DNA of 64,000 nt, from positions 310,001 to 374,000 of the forward strand of contig NC_060202.1 in the NCBI RefSeq assembly GCF_020623625.1. The letters are read 5' to 3'. Shown here one piece after another: positions 50,027 to 60,285 of the stretch. Source of the DNA: Saccharomycodes ludwigii (taxonomy: Eukaryota; Ascomycota; Saccharomycetes; Saccharomycodales; Saccharomycodaceae). A model generated the notes under the pieces. It did not search any database. It was not told the DNA's origin and saw only the letters and a list, made by a program, of their open reading frames with translations. Position 1 is the first letter of the stretch. Each line of letters starts with the position of its first letter. The translations under genes were made by a program, and so were the position numbers.

Positions 50027-51727
50027 CTAACAACTAACCAAGTCAACAACTTCCAAGTAAACTGGCTTACATTGGTCACCAATGTTTTCATCGTACAAGT
50101 TGTAAAAGTCACCAGACAAACATTGGTAGAAAACATCTTCAGTACCAATAGCCAAATTACCTTCTGGAGTAATAGACCAACCATCAGCGTAAATGGCACC
50201 AGCTTGTGGTGGTGGGCCATCAAATTGGAATTGTCTGTTAGCAACGATAGAACCAATTCTACCCTTACCATCTCTCAAGACACTGTCCTTCAAAGTCATA
50301 GACAAAGTACCGTTGTTGAAACAGGATTCAGCAGTAACTGGGTCAGATGAAACAGCTTCATCGTTGGTAGAAGAAGCAGTGGAAGAAGCAGTGGAACTAG
50401 TAGAAGAGGTGACAGAAGCTGAACCAGAAGCAGTGGAAGCAGCAGCAGAGCTAGATGGGGCTAAAGTAGTGGTAGATCTAGTAGAGGCTTGGACTTGACC
50501 GTCAGTAATTTGAGAGGCAGCAGCGGCTGTAGATTTAGCAGTGGTGGTAGCAGCTTGAACTTGACCATCTGTGATTTGAGAAGCAGCGGCGGCAGTAGAT
50601 TTAGCGGTAGTAGTGGTAGCTTGAACTTGACCATCGCTAATTTGAGAAACAGCAGCAGCAGTAGATTTAGCTGTAGTGGTAGCAGCTTGAACTTGACCAT
50701 CAGTGATTTGGGAAACAGCAGCGGCTGTAGACTTAGCAGCAGTGGTGGTGGTAGTAGCGGCTTGAACTTGACCATCAGTGATTTGGGAAACAGCAGCGGC
50801 TGTAGACTTAGCAGCAGTGGTGGTGGTAGTAGCGGCTTGAACTTGACCATCAGTGATTTGAGAAACAGCAGCGGCAGTAGACTTAGCAGCTGATGTGGTG
50901 GTGGTGGTGGCTTGGACTTGACCATCACCAATTTGAGAAACAACAGCCAAAGTAGCTTGCAAGGTAGCTTTACCTGTAGAAGCTTGAACTTGGCCATCAG
51001 TTATTTGAGAGACAACAGCAATACTGGTCTTTTCAATAGAGGTGGTGGTGGTGGTAGCAGCTTGAACTTGACCATCGGTTATTTGGGAAACAGCAGCGGC
51101 TGTAGACTTAGCTGTAGTGGTGGTGGTGGTAGCAGCTTGAACTTGACCATCAGTTATTTGAGAAACGGCGGCAGCAGTAGATTTAGCTGTGGTGGTGGTG
51201 GTGGTAGCAGCTTGAACTTGACCATCAGTTATTTGAGAGACAGCAGCGGCTGTAGATTTAGCAGCTGTAGATTTAGCTGTGGTGGTGGTGGTGGTAGCAG
51301 CTTGAACTTGACCATCAGTTATTTGGGAAACAGCAGCGGCTGTAGACTTAGCTGTAGTGGTGGTAGTAGCAGCTTGAACTTGACCATCAGTTATTTGAGA
51401 GACAGCAGCGGCTGTAGATTTAGCAGCTGAAGTTGTAGCAGTAGTAGCTTGGATTTGGCCGTCGCCTATTTGAGAAACAGCTTGAACATCCCTCTTAGCC
51501 TTAGTAGAAGAAGTGGGCTTAGCTGAACTAGAACTAGCATAATAAGAGGCATAGGAACCTGTGGTAATTGGAACAACAGCAACCCCAAAAGTGGAGGCAT
51601 AATCAGTAACACCACCGGTGTAGGTAGCATTTGGAGTTAAAGTGGACCAGTTGTCCTTGCTTGGAACATAAGCAGCCATAGAGCTGGCAGCTAAAGTAGC
51701 AATAATAGCAGAAACTTTGTATTGCAT
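50027..51727 (-). CDS. PIR cell-wall protein A, 14 repeats
   Basis: A 566-residue protein with internal repeats (PIR1/PIR3/HSP150/CIS3 family), linked to beta-1,3-glucan by an alkali-sensitive ester through a Gln of the repeat. Order: signal peptide 1-18, propeptide ending in a Kex2 site KAKR near 79, then 14 PIR repeats, mostly [10 protein letters not shown] (the usual form is [10 protein letters not shown]) separated by Thr/Ala/Lys spacers ([12 protein letters not shown]). A Ser/Ala/Thr stretch follows, and then the C-terminal four-Cys domain, spaced C-66-C-16-C-12-C, ending DLVSC. It is divergent from PIR B across 5.4 kb. A CTAAAAATAG (Rlm1) site is 643 bp upstream. The GC content and codon bias are higher than in most neighbours, as in highly expressed genes. 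Confidence 0.95.
   Translation of the reverse strand: MQYKVSAIIATLAASSMAAYVPSKDNWSTLTPNATYTGGVTDYASTFGVAVVPITTGSYASYYASSSSAKPTSSTKAKRDVQAVSQIGDGQIQATTATTSAAKSTAAAVSQITDGQVQAATTTTTAKSTAAAVSQITDGQVQAATTTTTTAKSTAAKSTAAAVSQITDGQVQAATTTTTTAKSTAAAVSQITDGQVQAATTTTTTAKSTAAAVSQITDGQVQAATTTTTSIEKTSIAVVSQITDGQVQASTGKATLQATLAVVSQIGDGQVQATTTTTSAAKSTAAAVSQITDGQVQAATTTTTAAKSTAAAVSQITDGQVQAATTTTTAAKSTAAAVSQITDGQVQAATTTAKSTAAAVSQISDGQVQATTTTAKSTAAAASQITDGQVQAATTTAKSTAAAASQITDGQVQASTRSTTTLAPSSSAAASTASGSASVTSSTSSTASSTASSTNDEAVSSDPVTAESCFNNGTLSMTLKDSVLRDGKGRIGSIVANRQFQFDGPPPQAGAIYADGWSITPEGNLAIGTEDVFYQCLSGDFYNLYDENIGDQCKPVYLEVVDLVSC
50500..51480 (-). repeat. PIR A tandem repeats, 14 units of about 66-90 bp
   Basis: Units of about 22-30 codons with near-identical DNA for the [10 protein letters not shown] part and Ala-Ala-Val. 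Units 9 and 10 are almost identical, as are units 4 and 5. One unit (the third) has an internal AAKSTAA duplication. Confidence 0.9.
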
Positions 51728-52170
51728 TATTTAAATTATGTAAAAATCTATAGTGAACGTGGGTTGTCTAAAATTAAAAAACCTATTTCTTGATTTCTTT
51801 GGTATTTTGAGATTATTTAATTTAAAATGGTTTAAAATTGGAAGACTGTTAAGTAAAACTTTTTGGATAAGAAAATTAAATATATTCTGAAAATTTTTAA
51901 AGTGGAGGCAAAAAAAAAAAGAAAAAAAATTATATAGGTTTCATCTTTATATACTCGTAAATTTTATTTTAACTATTTTTTTAGGGTGAATGAAATGTTA
52001 AAATTTTACCACAACATATATATTTTATTTTTTTTTTTCTTGAATGTTCTTGAAGTTTTTTTTAGATCCATATTGGTAAATTAATAATACTTTATTATAC
52101 AAACTTTGTTAAGATTTTGTATTATTTTTTTTTTATTCATTTCTTTTTTTTTTTTTCTTTTTATTTACAC

Positions 52171-52201
<31 letters not shown>

Positions 52202-52369
52202 TGTTTATTTATTTTTATTGTTTGTTTGTTTGTTGTTTCTTTTTGTTTGTTAAACAAATTGTTATTGCTTTTTAACCATTTGCTAATTACCCATACAATT
52301 CGGTAAGATTTTACTGTGGGTCGCTGTACTTTTTTTTAGTCAACTCTTTTTTTTTTTCAAGGTGTGTTA

Positions 52370-52379
52370 CTAAAAATAG
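52370..52379. promoter_or_regulatory. Rlm1/MEF2 site CTAAAAATAG
   Basis: An exact CTA(W4)TAG match, 643 bp upstream of the PIR A start codon. Rlm1 is the MADS-box factor of the cell-wall-integrity MAPK pathway, which controls PIR genes in S. cerevisiae. Confidence 0.5.
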
Positions 52380-53077
52380 ATCGAGTTGTTTTTTTTTTTT
52401 TTTTCTTTTTTCAAAAAAATTGAAAAAGTGTAATATGAAACTATTAGAAATTATTTCCCAATATAGTAAAACCACTTATTTGTGGTTTCTAAATTTAGAA
52501 TCTACAGGCTTAAAAACTCATTTTTTTACCTATTTTTTCCTAATAAGGAAATATAATCGGCATGTGTGGGATCAATTTTATATCTATGAGCTAATAATGT
52601 GTGTTTTTATAAGGGAATATAATACGTACTAAATATTGTATACACGCCTGCCTAAATCTTTAGATTTTTACTCCTTTTTTTTTTCTCTCCATCTTAGTTA
52701 GTACTTATTACGTTTTTTGAGTGAATATCTGAACCAAAAAAAAAAAAAAAAAATTAATAATAATAATTACCTAATTAATTGATTAATTAAATGTGTATTT
52801 ATCATTTTTATGATCGTGCTGTTATCGTTGATAAATACTAATTAAGTTGTATTTACTTGTATTAGTAGCATGCACCAATAAACACACTTCTATTTACTAT
52901 TGCTAAAAAAAAAAAAAAAAAAAAAAAAGGTAATTCGCTATTATGAACCACACTCGGTTATAAGGTGTGATCCTTACCCACCACAAAGGGTAATAATAAT
53001 GAAGCTTATGTTTATAAGTAAACAAGTTATTACTCCATTTTGTACAGAATTATCCCATTTAACTATTAATTTCATCC

Positions 53078-53098
53078 CTGATGGTTTCCTACCATCAG
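53078..53098. other. Perfect 8-bp hairpin, five-base loop
   Basis: CTGATGGT-TTCCT-ACCATCAG. It lies at the end of a stretch (52929-53110) with other short stems and unusually balanced composition. A noncoding RNA is possible but not shown. Confidence 0.5.
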
Positions 53099-53159
53099 AT
53101 CATTTCTTTTGGTAATAAAAAGAAAGAATTTTTTTCTTCTGAATTTGATTTTGCGTTCT

Positions 53160-53175
53160 CCCCCCCCCCCCCCCC
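53160..53175. repeat. C16 homopolymer
   Basis: Sixteen C in a row in DNA where almost all homopolymers are A or T. It is followed by TTCTAG. Confidence 0.9.
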
Positions 53176-53246
53176 TTCTAGCAAAAAAAAATACAAAATC
53201 TTCCTCAAAAATAGGAAGGATCTAAAAAATAGGACATAAAAAAAAA

Positions 53247-53254
53247 CACGAAAA
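53247..53254. promoter_or_regulatory. SCB element CACGAAAA
   Basis: An exact Swi4/Swi6 cell-cycle box (CRCGAAA) on the plus strand. It is the first of a group within 1.7 kb. Confidence 0.45.
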
Positions 53255-53390
53255 ATGCGTAAAAACTTTCGCTTACAAAATAGGAACGGTTGAAATGTCT
53301 AGTTTTTGTAACGAAAAAAAAGGCATTAATTGATTAATTATATTACTATTTTAGGAAAGTTAAATGTTATAGTTGCATAATGGAATCAAG

Positions 53391-53409
53391 ACCCTAATTT
53401 TCGCGAAAA
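53391..53409. promoter_or_regulatory. Tbf1-like ACCCTAA next to palindromic SCB TTTTCGCGAAAA
   Basis: ACCCTAA at 53391-53397 is followed directly by the 12-bp perfect palindrome TTTTCGCGAAAA at 53398-53409, which reads as CGCGAAAA (SCB) on both strands. Confidence 0.45.
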
Positions 53410-54147
53410 CGCTTCGATTATTATAATCTTCTTCTACATAGACGATATAGAACAGTATTTACCATCCAAGTTTTTAAAGTCGGATTAAGCCATTAATAAA
53501 CTTTTCTTTTTTTTTTTTTTTTTTTTTTAATACTTGGAGAAATAATTTTCTTTTATTTGGACCCGTATTAGTATAAAGATTTTGCCTCATAATTTATTGA
53601 TTGACTATTTGTAGTACTAACTAAGCATTTATACACGTAAACCATCATTCATTTATTAAATAATACTAATTTATAAAAAAAAAAAAAAGAACTTGACAAT
53701 GGTTTACCAAATTAACGTTTATCAAATAGAACTTTGCAATGCATGTATAAATCAGCCAAAAGTTATCAACTGTTTCGAGTTGTCTTTGTCTATATTTTTT
53801 TTTTTTTCTATTTGCTTTTTTTAGAATGACAAAAGAAAATGATCCCTAGATGTTTAATCTATGCATTCGTGCATTAGTAAGAGACTGATAATTTATAAAA
53901 AGATATCTTGATTATTATATAATCTCTATGTAAGAATGGCTAGCTTTATAATGTCTACAACAATGGTTCTACAAATATAAATGAACAATGCAAAGCACCT
54001 TGGATATTTAGGATCTTTTTATCACAAGTAATCCGGATACAAAAGAATGGTCGATTTCGCACTTTATCTGGCTGGAGCTGCATTAAAAGGTTAGATAACC
54101 TTAAAATTATGTTTATTTTCTTTTTAGAAAATATAAAGATATGAAGA

Positions 54148-54155
54148 CGCGAAAA
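54148..54155. promoter_or_regulatory. SCB/MCB hybrid CGCGAAAA
   Basis: It sits in AGACGCGAAAA. The same 11-mer recurs at 54866-54876. Confidence 0.4.
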
Positions 54156-54281
54156 AAAAAAAAAAGAATAAAAAATAAAAAATCTGTAAAGGGAAATATA
54201 AATTAAAAATAGAAATAAAGATATACATCTAGATCAAACGCTGTACGTAAAAATACACAATAATTTTAAACATTGTTTATT

Positions 54282-54312
<31 letters not shown>

Positions 54313-54868
54313 CTTTAAATGCATTTAAAAATCAATATATATTTTAAAAAAAAAAGTCAGCTTTTATATATAAACAAAGATGTTTTATATTAAGAAAAAA
54401 AAAAAAGAGAAAAAAACTTATATTTTGAACATTTTGAGATTCGTCCTTCCACCCCAATCAGAAATCACGTCACTTGCCACTGATTGATTTTCATGATAGT
54501 TTTCTTCAGTTACAACTCTGCATTCCTGAACATATCACTCATCATTGCTTGAATTATTTTGATTCTAAAGATGTGCAACTTCTGAACCTCAGGGAACCTA
54601 GGAGGTTAAAAGCACCGTACAAAACCCAAACAATTTCAAGTTGTAACCACAAAAGTCTAAACCACCTAGCGATTGATCAATTACGTTACCTTTTATTATT
54701 ATTAACGTTTTAAGAGATAAATATAAACCTTTTGTATTACTTTGATTGTTTTACTTTTTTTTTTTTCATCAAGACCTTGCAGGGTGATTATTTTATTAAT
54801 GATTAGAACATAATCATGATTCAAATTTTCTTTGTTTTGCCAAGATCGTGATCAATAAAAATATGAGA

Positions 54869-54876
54869 CGCGAAAA
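54869..54876. promoter_or_regulatory. SCB/MCB hybrid CGCGAAAA
   Basis: The second copy of AGACGCGAAAA, 721 bp from the first. Confidence 0.4.
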
Positions 54877-56190
54877 CAAAAAAAAAAAAAAATATACACA
54901 TCATCCTCGCTCCTCTTTTGCATATACGATTTGGACGGGGGGCGAAGTTATTTACGGATTCTAATTGCGTTCAAAAAAGCCACAAATTTCGCCCAAATAA
55001 GGAGAGTTAGATTTCAGAACCGAAGAATAAAAGGGGAAGATATTATTTGTACAGATCCTTTGTTAAAAAAAATTTATTTTTTTTTTCTTACACTTAATCA
55101 ACATTATTGTCAAAGTTCAATCAAAAAATAGTACAATTAAACCCAATCTCGTGATTTGAATACCATTTAAAAAAGGATTAAATTAAAACAGGGGGGAGGG
55201 GATTCAATTAAAATGCAAAGCAAAGCAAAGCATGAGATGCTCAGTTAATTGGACAATTACAATTTAAACTTTTTTGTTTAACTTAAACTAACACAAAATA
55301 CTTTTAAAAAGGGGAAATGTGGTAAGTGAAATCGAATTAATATTCACTATCCAAATTTCAAAATAGCGTGGAAAAGTGGAAATTAAATTAAACTTTCCCC
55401 GTGTTTTAACCGACAAAAATGTTGAAAGAAACCAGTTTTTGTTCTGGTATGGATTCTTGCTCGAATGGGTTTTGGTTTTTCAACCAACTTATTCATTTTT
55501 GACTTCATGGTTGGAATAATGTAAGAAAAGTATAAACCCAAGAGTGCACAGGCGAATCTTGAAAAGAAATATGAACTGACATAACTTCATATCAGTTATT
55601 TTTCCATCAGCCTTGAAATCTTCGTAAGTTTTCTATATATATATATATATTACTTACTCTTAGGGTAAGTCATTATTTCACACATTATAGTGGCCGTAAT
55701 TATCAAAAAAAAAAAAAAATTAATAAATAAATAACAAGCAACCCCCAAAAGCACAGCAACTATTAAAGTAATATCGAATTTATCGAGAATAGTAGGAGAG
55801 CAGCTTTTGTTTAAGAAACACTTAAAACATTATCTATATTAAGACTATTTTTATTTTGTGCAAAAATGAGCCATCTCCCTCGAAGAATTTATTGCTAAGA
55901 GCATTTTTATGTTGAATGCTTTAAGGATTCTTTTTTTTTTTTTTTTTTTTTTTTTTTCCATTTCACTATTTTACCCGTTTGGCGTTTTAAATGTATAAAG
56001 AAAAATGCTGTAATGTGCAATAAACGTGTTGTGTGATAAACGTGCTTTAAAAAAAAAAAAAGTTTTATTATTAGCAGCGTGATAATAGAGTTAAAAAAAG
56101 ATCAAAACATAAAATAGCAATTATTTTAACACAACACAGCAGTAACAATTTCAGTTATTTCTGCTGTATACAAATAATAATTATTCTGAC

Positions 56191-56915
56191 ACCAGCATTT
56201 ATCAAATAAAAGAAACTTTTTCTCTTTTTTTTAAGCAAAATAACCCTGCCTTGTTACATAGAAATGGTAATAAAATGCTTTTTTGTATATTTTCCGATGG
56301 TTTTCGTGATACTCTTTTTAATTTCTTTTCTTTTTTTTTTGGGAGTTTCAAATAAAATGTGTATGACAGCCATCTTCTACTTAAAATGACAGTAAAAAGC
56401 ACATGAATATTTAATTAAAAAGGAAAAAAAAGGGAAGAAAAAAAAAGCCAGCAATAATAACAAAAAAAAAATAAAAATAAAAATAAAACTTTAATAGCGA
56501 TGATACTAAAAATAAACACAAAAAAAGCCTTAATAAAATAGCTTTGTCTACGAGAAGTTTTATTGTAATAATGCTGAACTTCTATAATTAATTATCTAAC
56601 TAAAAAAAAAAATTTTTTTTTTCATCCTTTGCTTGTCTTTCTGTCTTATGGAATCGCCTGAGAGAGATATGGAGAGTGCTAAAAATTAGCATTATATAGA
56701 AAGAAGAAGAAAATAAGATCCAGCCATTGTGGCTTAATTATCACCCACAAAGATATACTAATTGATTTATTTGTCACAGCAATTGACTGCTAAAGTTCAG
56801 CAAATAAAAAATTGTCTTTATTTTTTTCTAGATTAGTGCGATTTCGTCAAAGGTTTAGCGAAAAATAATAATAATTATTATTATTACTTTTCAATTTACA
56901 TATTATCACCAGCAA
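56191..56915. promoter_or_regulatory. CCAGC cluster (Ace2/Swi5-like)
   Basis: ACCAGCA at 56191-56197, AGCCAGCAA at 56446-56454 (full RRCCAGCR), TCCAGCC near 56722, and ACCAGCAA at 56908-56915. All are in the same orientation, 250-970 bp upstream of PIR B. Confidence 0.4.
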
Positions 56916-56977
56916 TATCAAAATAATAGGTCAAATTTAGTGAATAATATCGATAACCAACTTTTAGTAGAAAAAAG

Positions 56978-57011
<34 letters not shown>

Positions 57012-57013
<2 letters not shown>

Positions 57014-57018
57014 TATAA
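57012..57018 (+). promoter_or_regulatory. TATA box of PIR B
   Basis: TATATAA, directly after an A33 tract (56978-57010) and 145 bp upstream of the ATG. This is typical of a strongly regulated yeast gene. Confidence 0.6.
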
Positions 57019-57162
57019 GTGAGGATGGTTTTTACTCAATTGATAATTTAGATTGGTTTCTTTTTATCAAATATAATAAAAATATAAAAAACATCAAACA
57101 ATCAAGTTAAAGTTATAACAAACAAAAACAACCAAACCAACAATCAAACTATTATATCAAAA

Positions 57163-58344
57163 ATGCAATTCAAGAAAAACGCTATTACTGCCTCATTAGT
57201 CGCTACTTCCATGGCTGCCTATGTTCCAAGTGGAGACAATTGGACTACCTTGACTCCAACTGCTACTTACAGTGGTGGTATCTCTAATTATGCTTCTACC
57301 TTTGGTATCGCTGTTATTCCAATTACCACTGGTTCTTTGGCTGCCACTTCTACCTCTGCCTCTGTTGCTACTTCTTCTACTAAGGCTAAGAGAGATGTTC
57401 AAGCTATTTCCCAAATCGGTGATGGTCAAATCCAAGCTACTACTACTACCACACCTGCTGCTAAATCTACTGCCGCTGCTGTTTCTCAAATCGGTGACGG
57501 TCAAATCCAAGCTACTACTACTACCACCCCTGCTGCTAAATCTACTGCCGCTGCTGTTTCTCAAATCGGTGACGGTCAAATCCAAGCTACTACTACTACC
57601 ACCCCTGCCGCTAAAGCTACTGCTGCCGCTGTTTCTCAAATCGGTGATGGTCAAATCCAAGCTACTACTACTACCACCCCTGCTGCTAAAGCTACTGCTG
57701 CCGCTGTTTCTCAAATCGGTGACGGTCAAATCCAAGCTACTACTACTACCACCCCTGCTGCTAAATCTACTGCCGCTGCTGTTTCCCAAATCGGTGATGG
57801 TCAAATCCAAGCTACCACTTTAACAACTAAAGCTAAATCTACTGCCGCCGCTGCTTCTCAAATAACTGACGGTCAAGTCCAAGCTACTACCAATACTAAT
57901 ACTGCTACAACTGAAACAACTGGTCCATCTAGTGCTTCATCCTTGACTACCTCTTTCACCTCATCTATTACCCCTACCGGTTCTACTACTACTTTAGCTC
58001 CAGCCACCACTACTGCTTCCAACTCTACTGACCCAGTTGAAGCCCAAGCTTGCAAAACCAACGGTACTTTGTCCATGACCTTGAACGATGGTATTTTAAA
58101 GGATTCTAAAGACAGAATCGGTTCTATTGTTGCTAACAGACAATTCCAATTCGACGGTCCACCACAAGCCGGTGCTATTTATGCTAAGGGTTGGTCTATT
58201 ACTCAAGAAGGTAATTTGGCTATTGGTACTGAAGATGTTTTCTACCAATGTTTGTCTGGTGACTTTTACAACTTGTACGATGAACGTATTGGTGGCCAAT
58301 GTAAGGCTGTCCATTTGGAAGTTATTGACTTGGTTTCTTGTTAG
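57163..58344 (+). CDS. PIR cell-wall protein B, 7 repeats
   Basis: A 393-residue PIR protein with the same plan as PIR A: signal peptide 1-18, a propeptide of similar sequence, a Kex2 site KAKR near 75, seven repeats, a Ser/Thr linker and a four-Cys domain. Six repeats use the classical [12 protein letters not shown]; only the last has [12 protein letters not shown], the form dominant in PIR A. The spacers also differ ([11 protein letters not shown]). Cys spacing is C-65-C-16-C-12-C, one residue shorter than in PIR A because GPPQAG replaces GPPPQAG. The C-terminal 100 residues are otherwise nearly identical. It is followed by JJJ2-like and MCD4, matching the S. cerevisiae neighbourhoods of HSP150/CIS3 (YJL) and PIR1/PIR3 (YKL). 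Confidence 0.95.
   Translation: MQFKKNAITASLVATSMAAYVPSGDNWTTLTPTATYSGGISNYASTFGIAVIPITTGSLAATSTSASVATSSTKAKRDVQAISQIGDGQIQATTTTTPAAKSTAAAVSQIGDGQIQATTTTTPAAKSTAAAVSQIGDGQIQATTTTTPAAKATAAAVSQIGDGQIQATTTTTPAAKATAAAVSQIGDGQIQATTTTTPAAKSTAAAVSQIGDGQIQATTLTTKAKSTAAAASQITDGQVQATTNTNTATTETTGPSSASSLTTSFTSSITPTGSTTTLAPATTTASNSTDPVEAQACKTNGTLSMTLNDGILKDSKDRIGSIVANRQFQFDGPPQAGAIYAKGWSITQEGNLAIGTEDVFYQCLSGDFYNLYDERIGGQCKAVHLEVIDLVSC
57400..57890 (+). repeat. PIR B tandem repeats, 7 units of about 75 bp
   Basis: 25-codon units, nearly identical at DNA level in units 2-5. Units 3 and 4 share a Ser-to-Ala change (AAKATAA), indicating recent unit duplication. Confidence 0.9.
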
Positions 58345-58843
58345 TTACTTTTATTTTCCTAAGTTTTTCTTTTTCTAGGGAGCATTGTACGTTAGTTCTT
58401 TTTTTATGATCTCTTTATTTTGATTAAAGGATTAGTTATCGTTTTTACTTTTTTTTTATATACATGGACTTTATAACAATTATATATATTTTATGTAATG
58501 GACACTCAACAATTACAATTTTAAAATTTTATTCAATATCTTTTTTTGTCGCTATAAAACTTGACTACATGCCTCTTGGACTTGATTAACAGTTTGTAAA
58601 AGATAGGGTTAAAAAAATTCACATCGAGTTTCGGAGAAAAAAAAGGTTTTTTCTTTATTTTTTTTTTTTTTTTTTTTTTTTTGTGTTTGACATGTGTGCA
58701 TCTTTTTTTTTTTTTTTTTTGCTGTAAAACAAATATTATTATAAAATTGTATCGCATAACTAAATATATAAATGAAAAAAAAAAAAAAAAGAGAAAAAGA
58801 GGTGAAGGGAACATAAAAACATACGAAAAATATTGATAACAAC
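58345..58843. other. PIR B-JJJ2 spacer
   Basis: 499 bp with T24 near 58658, T18 near 58703, and A16 near 58775. No gene is seen; antisense frames are tract artefacts. Confidence 0.5.
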
Positions 58844-60285
58844 ATGGGTACCGAGTTGGACCCAACAACATATTATTCATTGCTAGGTTTAGAAAGTAAA
58901 AGTTCGGAAGCAGAAATAAGAAAATCATATATCAAATTGGCCAGGAAATTGCATCCAGATAAATCAAGATCGCAGCATGATGAAAACATATTTAAATTGG
59001 TTACACATGCCCATTCTATATTAATAGATGTAACTCAAAGAAGGTTGTATGATTTTGAGTTAAAGAAAAAGGGATTATATTATTATAACTCGGAAATTTA
59101 TTCATCCAGTAAAGTTGGTTATAAAATAACGTCTGAAAAAAAAAAAAAAAAAACAAAAATCGAACTTCCACCACGATAAATTTGGATAATAAATTTAAAG
59201 AGCCTAGAAGAAACAATGCTTATGACCAACAGCCATATGGCTTTGGTTTGGAATCTTGTAATAAGCCCAACCCGAAAGATGATATAAAAAAAAGTGAGAA
59301 ATTAGAAATACCTATATTTAAAGAATTTAGAAAGCAGCAAGTAAAACAGGAAGTCTCTAAGACTGAAAAATTGGAGGAGGAAAAACCAGCACATATACAA
59401 CGAAACAGTGACTATTCGCCTAATACCGGAGTTGGCACTGGGAAACGAGAGATTCCGAATACTGAAGAAATGTCTGAATATGGTGTACTTAAAAATGGAG
59501 CCAAAAAAATCAAGATTAACAAAGAAAGGATGGACAATGTATCAACTTTAAATGGCATAAAACAAAATGGAAATCATACACCTTTAAAAGAGGATCTTGA
59601 TCGGACATTTATTGCACATCGTTCACCTGCAGAAACTGCTGTAGAATATGATAAACAAAATCAGATTGCGGGCACAACTGAAAACCATAATATCAACAGC
59701 GGTAACAATGATAGACATATTAACCTGAGTGATATGGCTAAACAGTTGCCTGATGAAGAGAAAAATTATGACATGCGTAGAGTCGCTGAAGCTTTAAATT
59801 TATATCCAAATAAAAAACAAAAAGTGGAAGAAACCCATTCTAGGTTTTCTTCAGAGAGGTCTTTTGATATTTTATCACAACCTGTTAATAAACCCTTGCC
59901 AAAATATTACAAACCTAAAATTCTAAATTTAGCAACCATGAATGTAATACCTTTGGAAAGCATTGTTTCTAGGATTCCAGCCAAACCTGTTAAACCCATG
60001 CATAGAAGTATGGAAAGCCTAGAGAATTATAAGATGGCTGTACAATCTTATATTTTAACATTAAGCATATTAAGATTTGATCTTAGTTGTATTTTGCAAC
60101 AGAGAATCCAACATGATAAAGAATATTTGGAAAATGGTACTATATTACGTATAGAAAACACTTCGCTTTATTTTAATGTGAAAAGTTACGATTCAAAGAT
60201 ATGTAGCTTACTAACGGAGTTGAATAATATGGAAATGAGAGTATTGGAAGAATTTCATTCCGTTCTTCAGGTACCGACAATATAA
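58844..60285 (+). CDS. JJJ2: JJJ2-like J-domain protein, frame broken in an A18 run
   Basis: One gene appears as two frames. The first (58844-59179) gives a J domain at about 8-75 with the HPD triad in LARKLHPDKSRS, and stops soon after a poly-Lys run. The second continues without stops from that same run to 60285, about 380 residues. Its C-terminal domain (IPAKPVKPMHRSMESLENYKMAVQSYI onward) is helical. The frames differ by one base, and the switch lies at A18, 59136-59153; A19 or A16 would join them. S. cerevisiae Jjj2 (YJL162C) is a 583-residue Hsp40 next to the HSP150/CIS3 region, which supports this identity. A sequencing error, strain polymorphism or true loss cannot be separated here. 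J proteins stimulate Hsp70 ATPase; the partner is unknown. Confidence 0.75.
59136..59153. repeat. A18 homopolymer inside a coding region
   Basis: It codes for Lys in either frame and is the site of the apparent frame change in the JJJ2-like gene. Confidence 0.9.

Larger units (their letters stand above)
51728..57162. promoter_or_regulatory. 5.4 kb gene-free region between divergent PIR genes
   Basis: By far the largest spacer of the window. Noted in it: a (TTTA)8 repeat at 52167-52201, an Rlm1 site at 52370, possible structured RNA at 52929-53110, C16 at 53160-53175, SCB elements at 53247, 53398, 54148 and 54869, and an ACCCTAA at 53391. Small palindromes lie at 53861-53874 and 54087-54102, G-runs at 54937-54942 and 55187-55201, TTAGGGTAA in a hairpin at 55651-55670, T30 near 54287, T27 near 55931, and CCAGC sites at 56191-56913. 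A33 at 56978-57010 runs into a TATATAA at 57012. ORFs of 60-80 codons lack ATG starts or coding character. Confidence 0.65.

Noticed and set aside
50461-51430. Long opposite-strand and alternate-frame ORFs over the PIR A repeats
   Set aside because: Open only because the PIR repeat DNA is tandem and stop-poor; the products are Ser/Leu/Pro repeats with no family match. The same holds for 57196-57823 over PIR B.
53600-53630. TACTAAC branch-point sequence near 53615
   Set aside because: No donor or open flanking exons could be found around it, so it is not taken as an intron.
54047-54094. 15-codon ORF MVDFALYLAGAALKG
   Set aside because: The start recalls small mitochondrial ATP-synthase-associated proteins such as Atp19, but it stops at once, has no valid splice donor or matching second exon, and is probably chance.
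54474-54713. 79-codon frame in the PIR spacer
   Set aside because: It starts at TTG, not ATG, and has no recognisable domain. The 52420-52632 and 52900-53115 frames also lack support.
59182-60285. Second half of the JJJ2-like gene as a separate gene
   Set aside because: The frame lacks an ATG at that point and stays open back into the A18 run of the J-domain frame, so it is better read as one gene.
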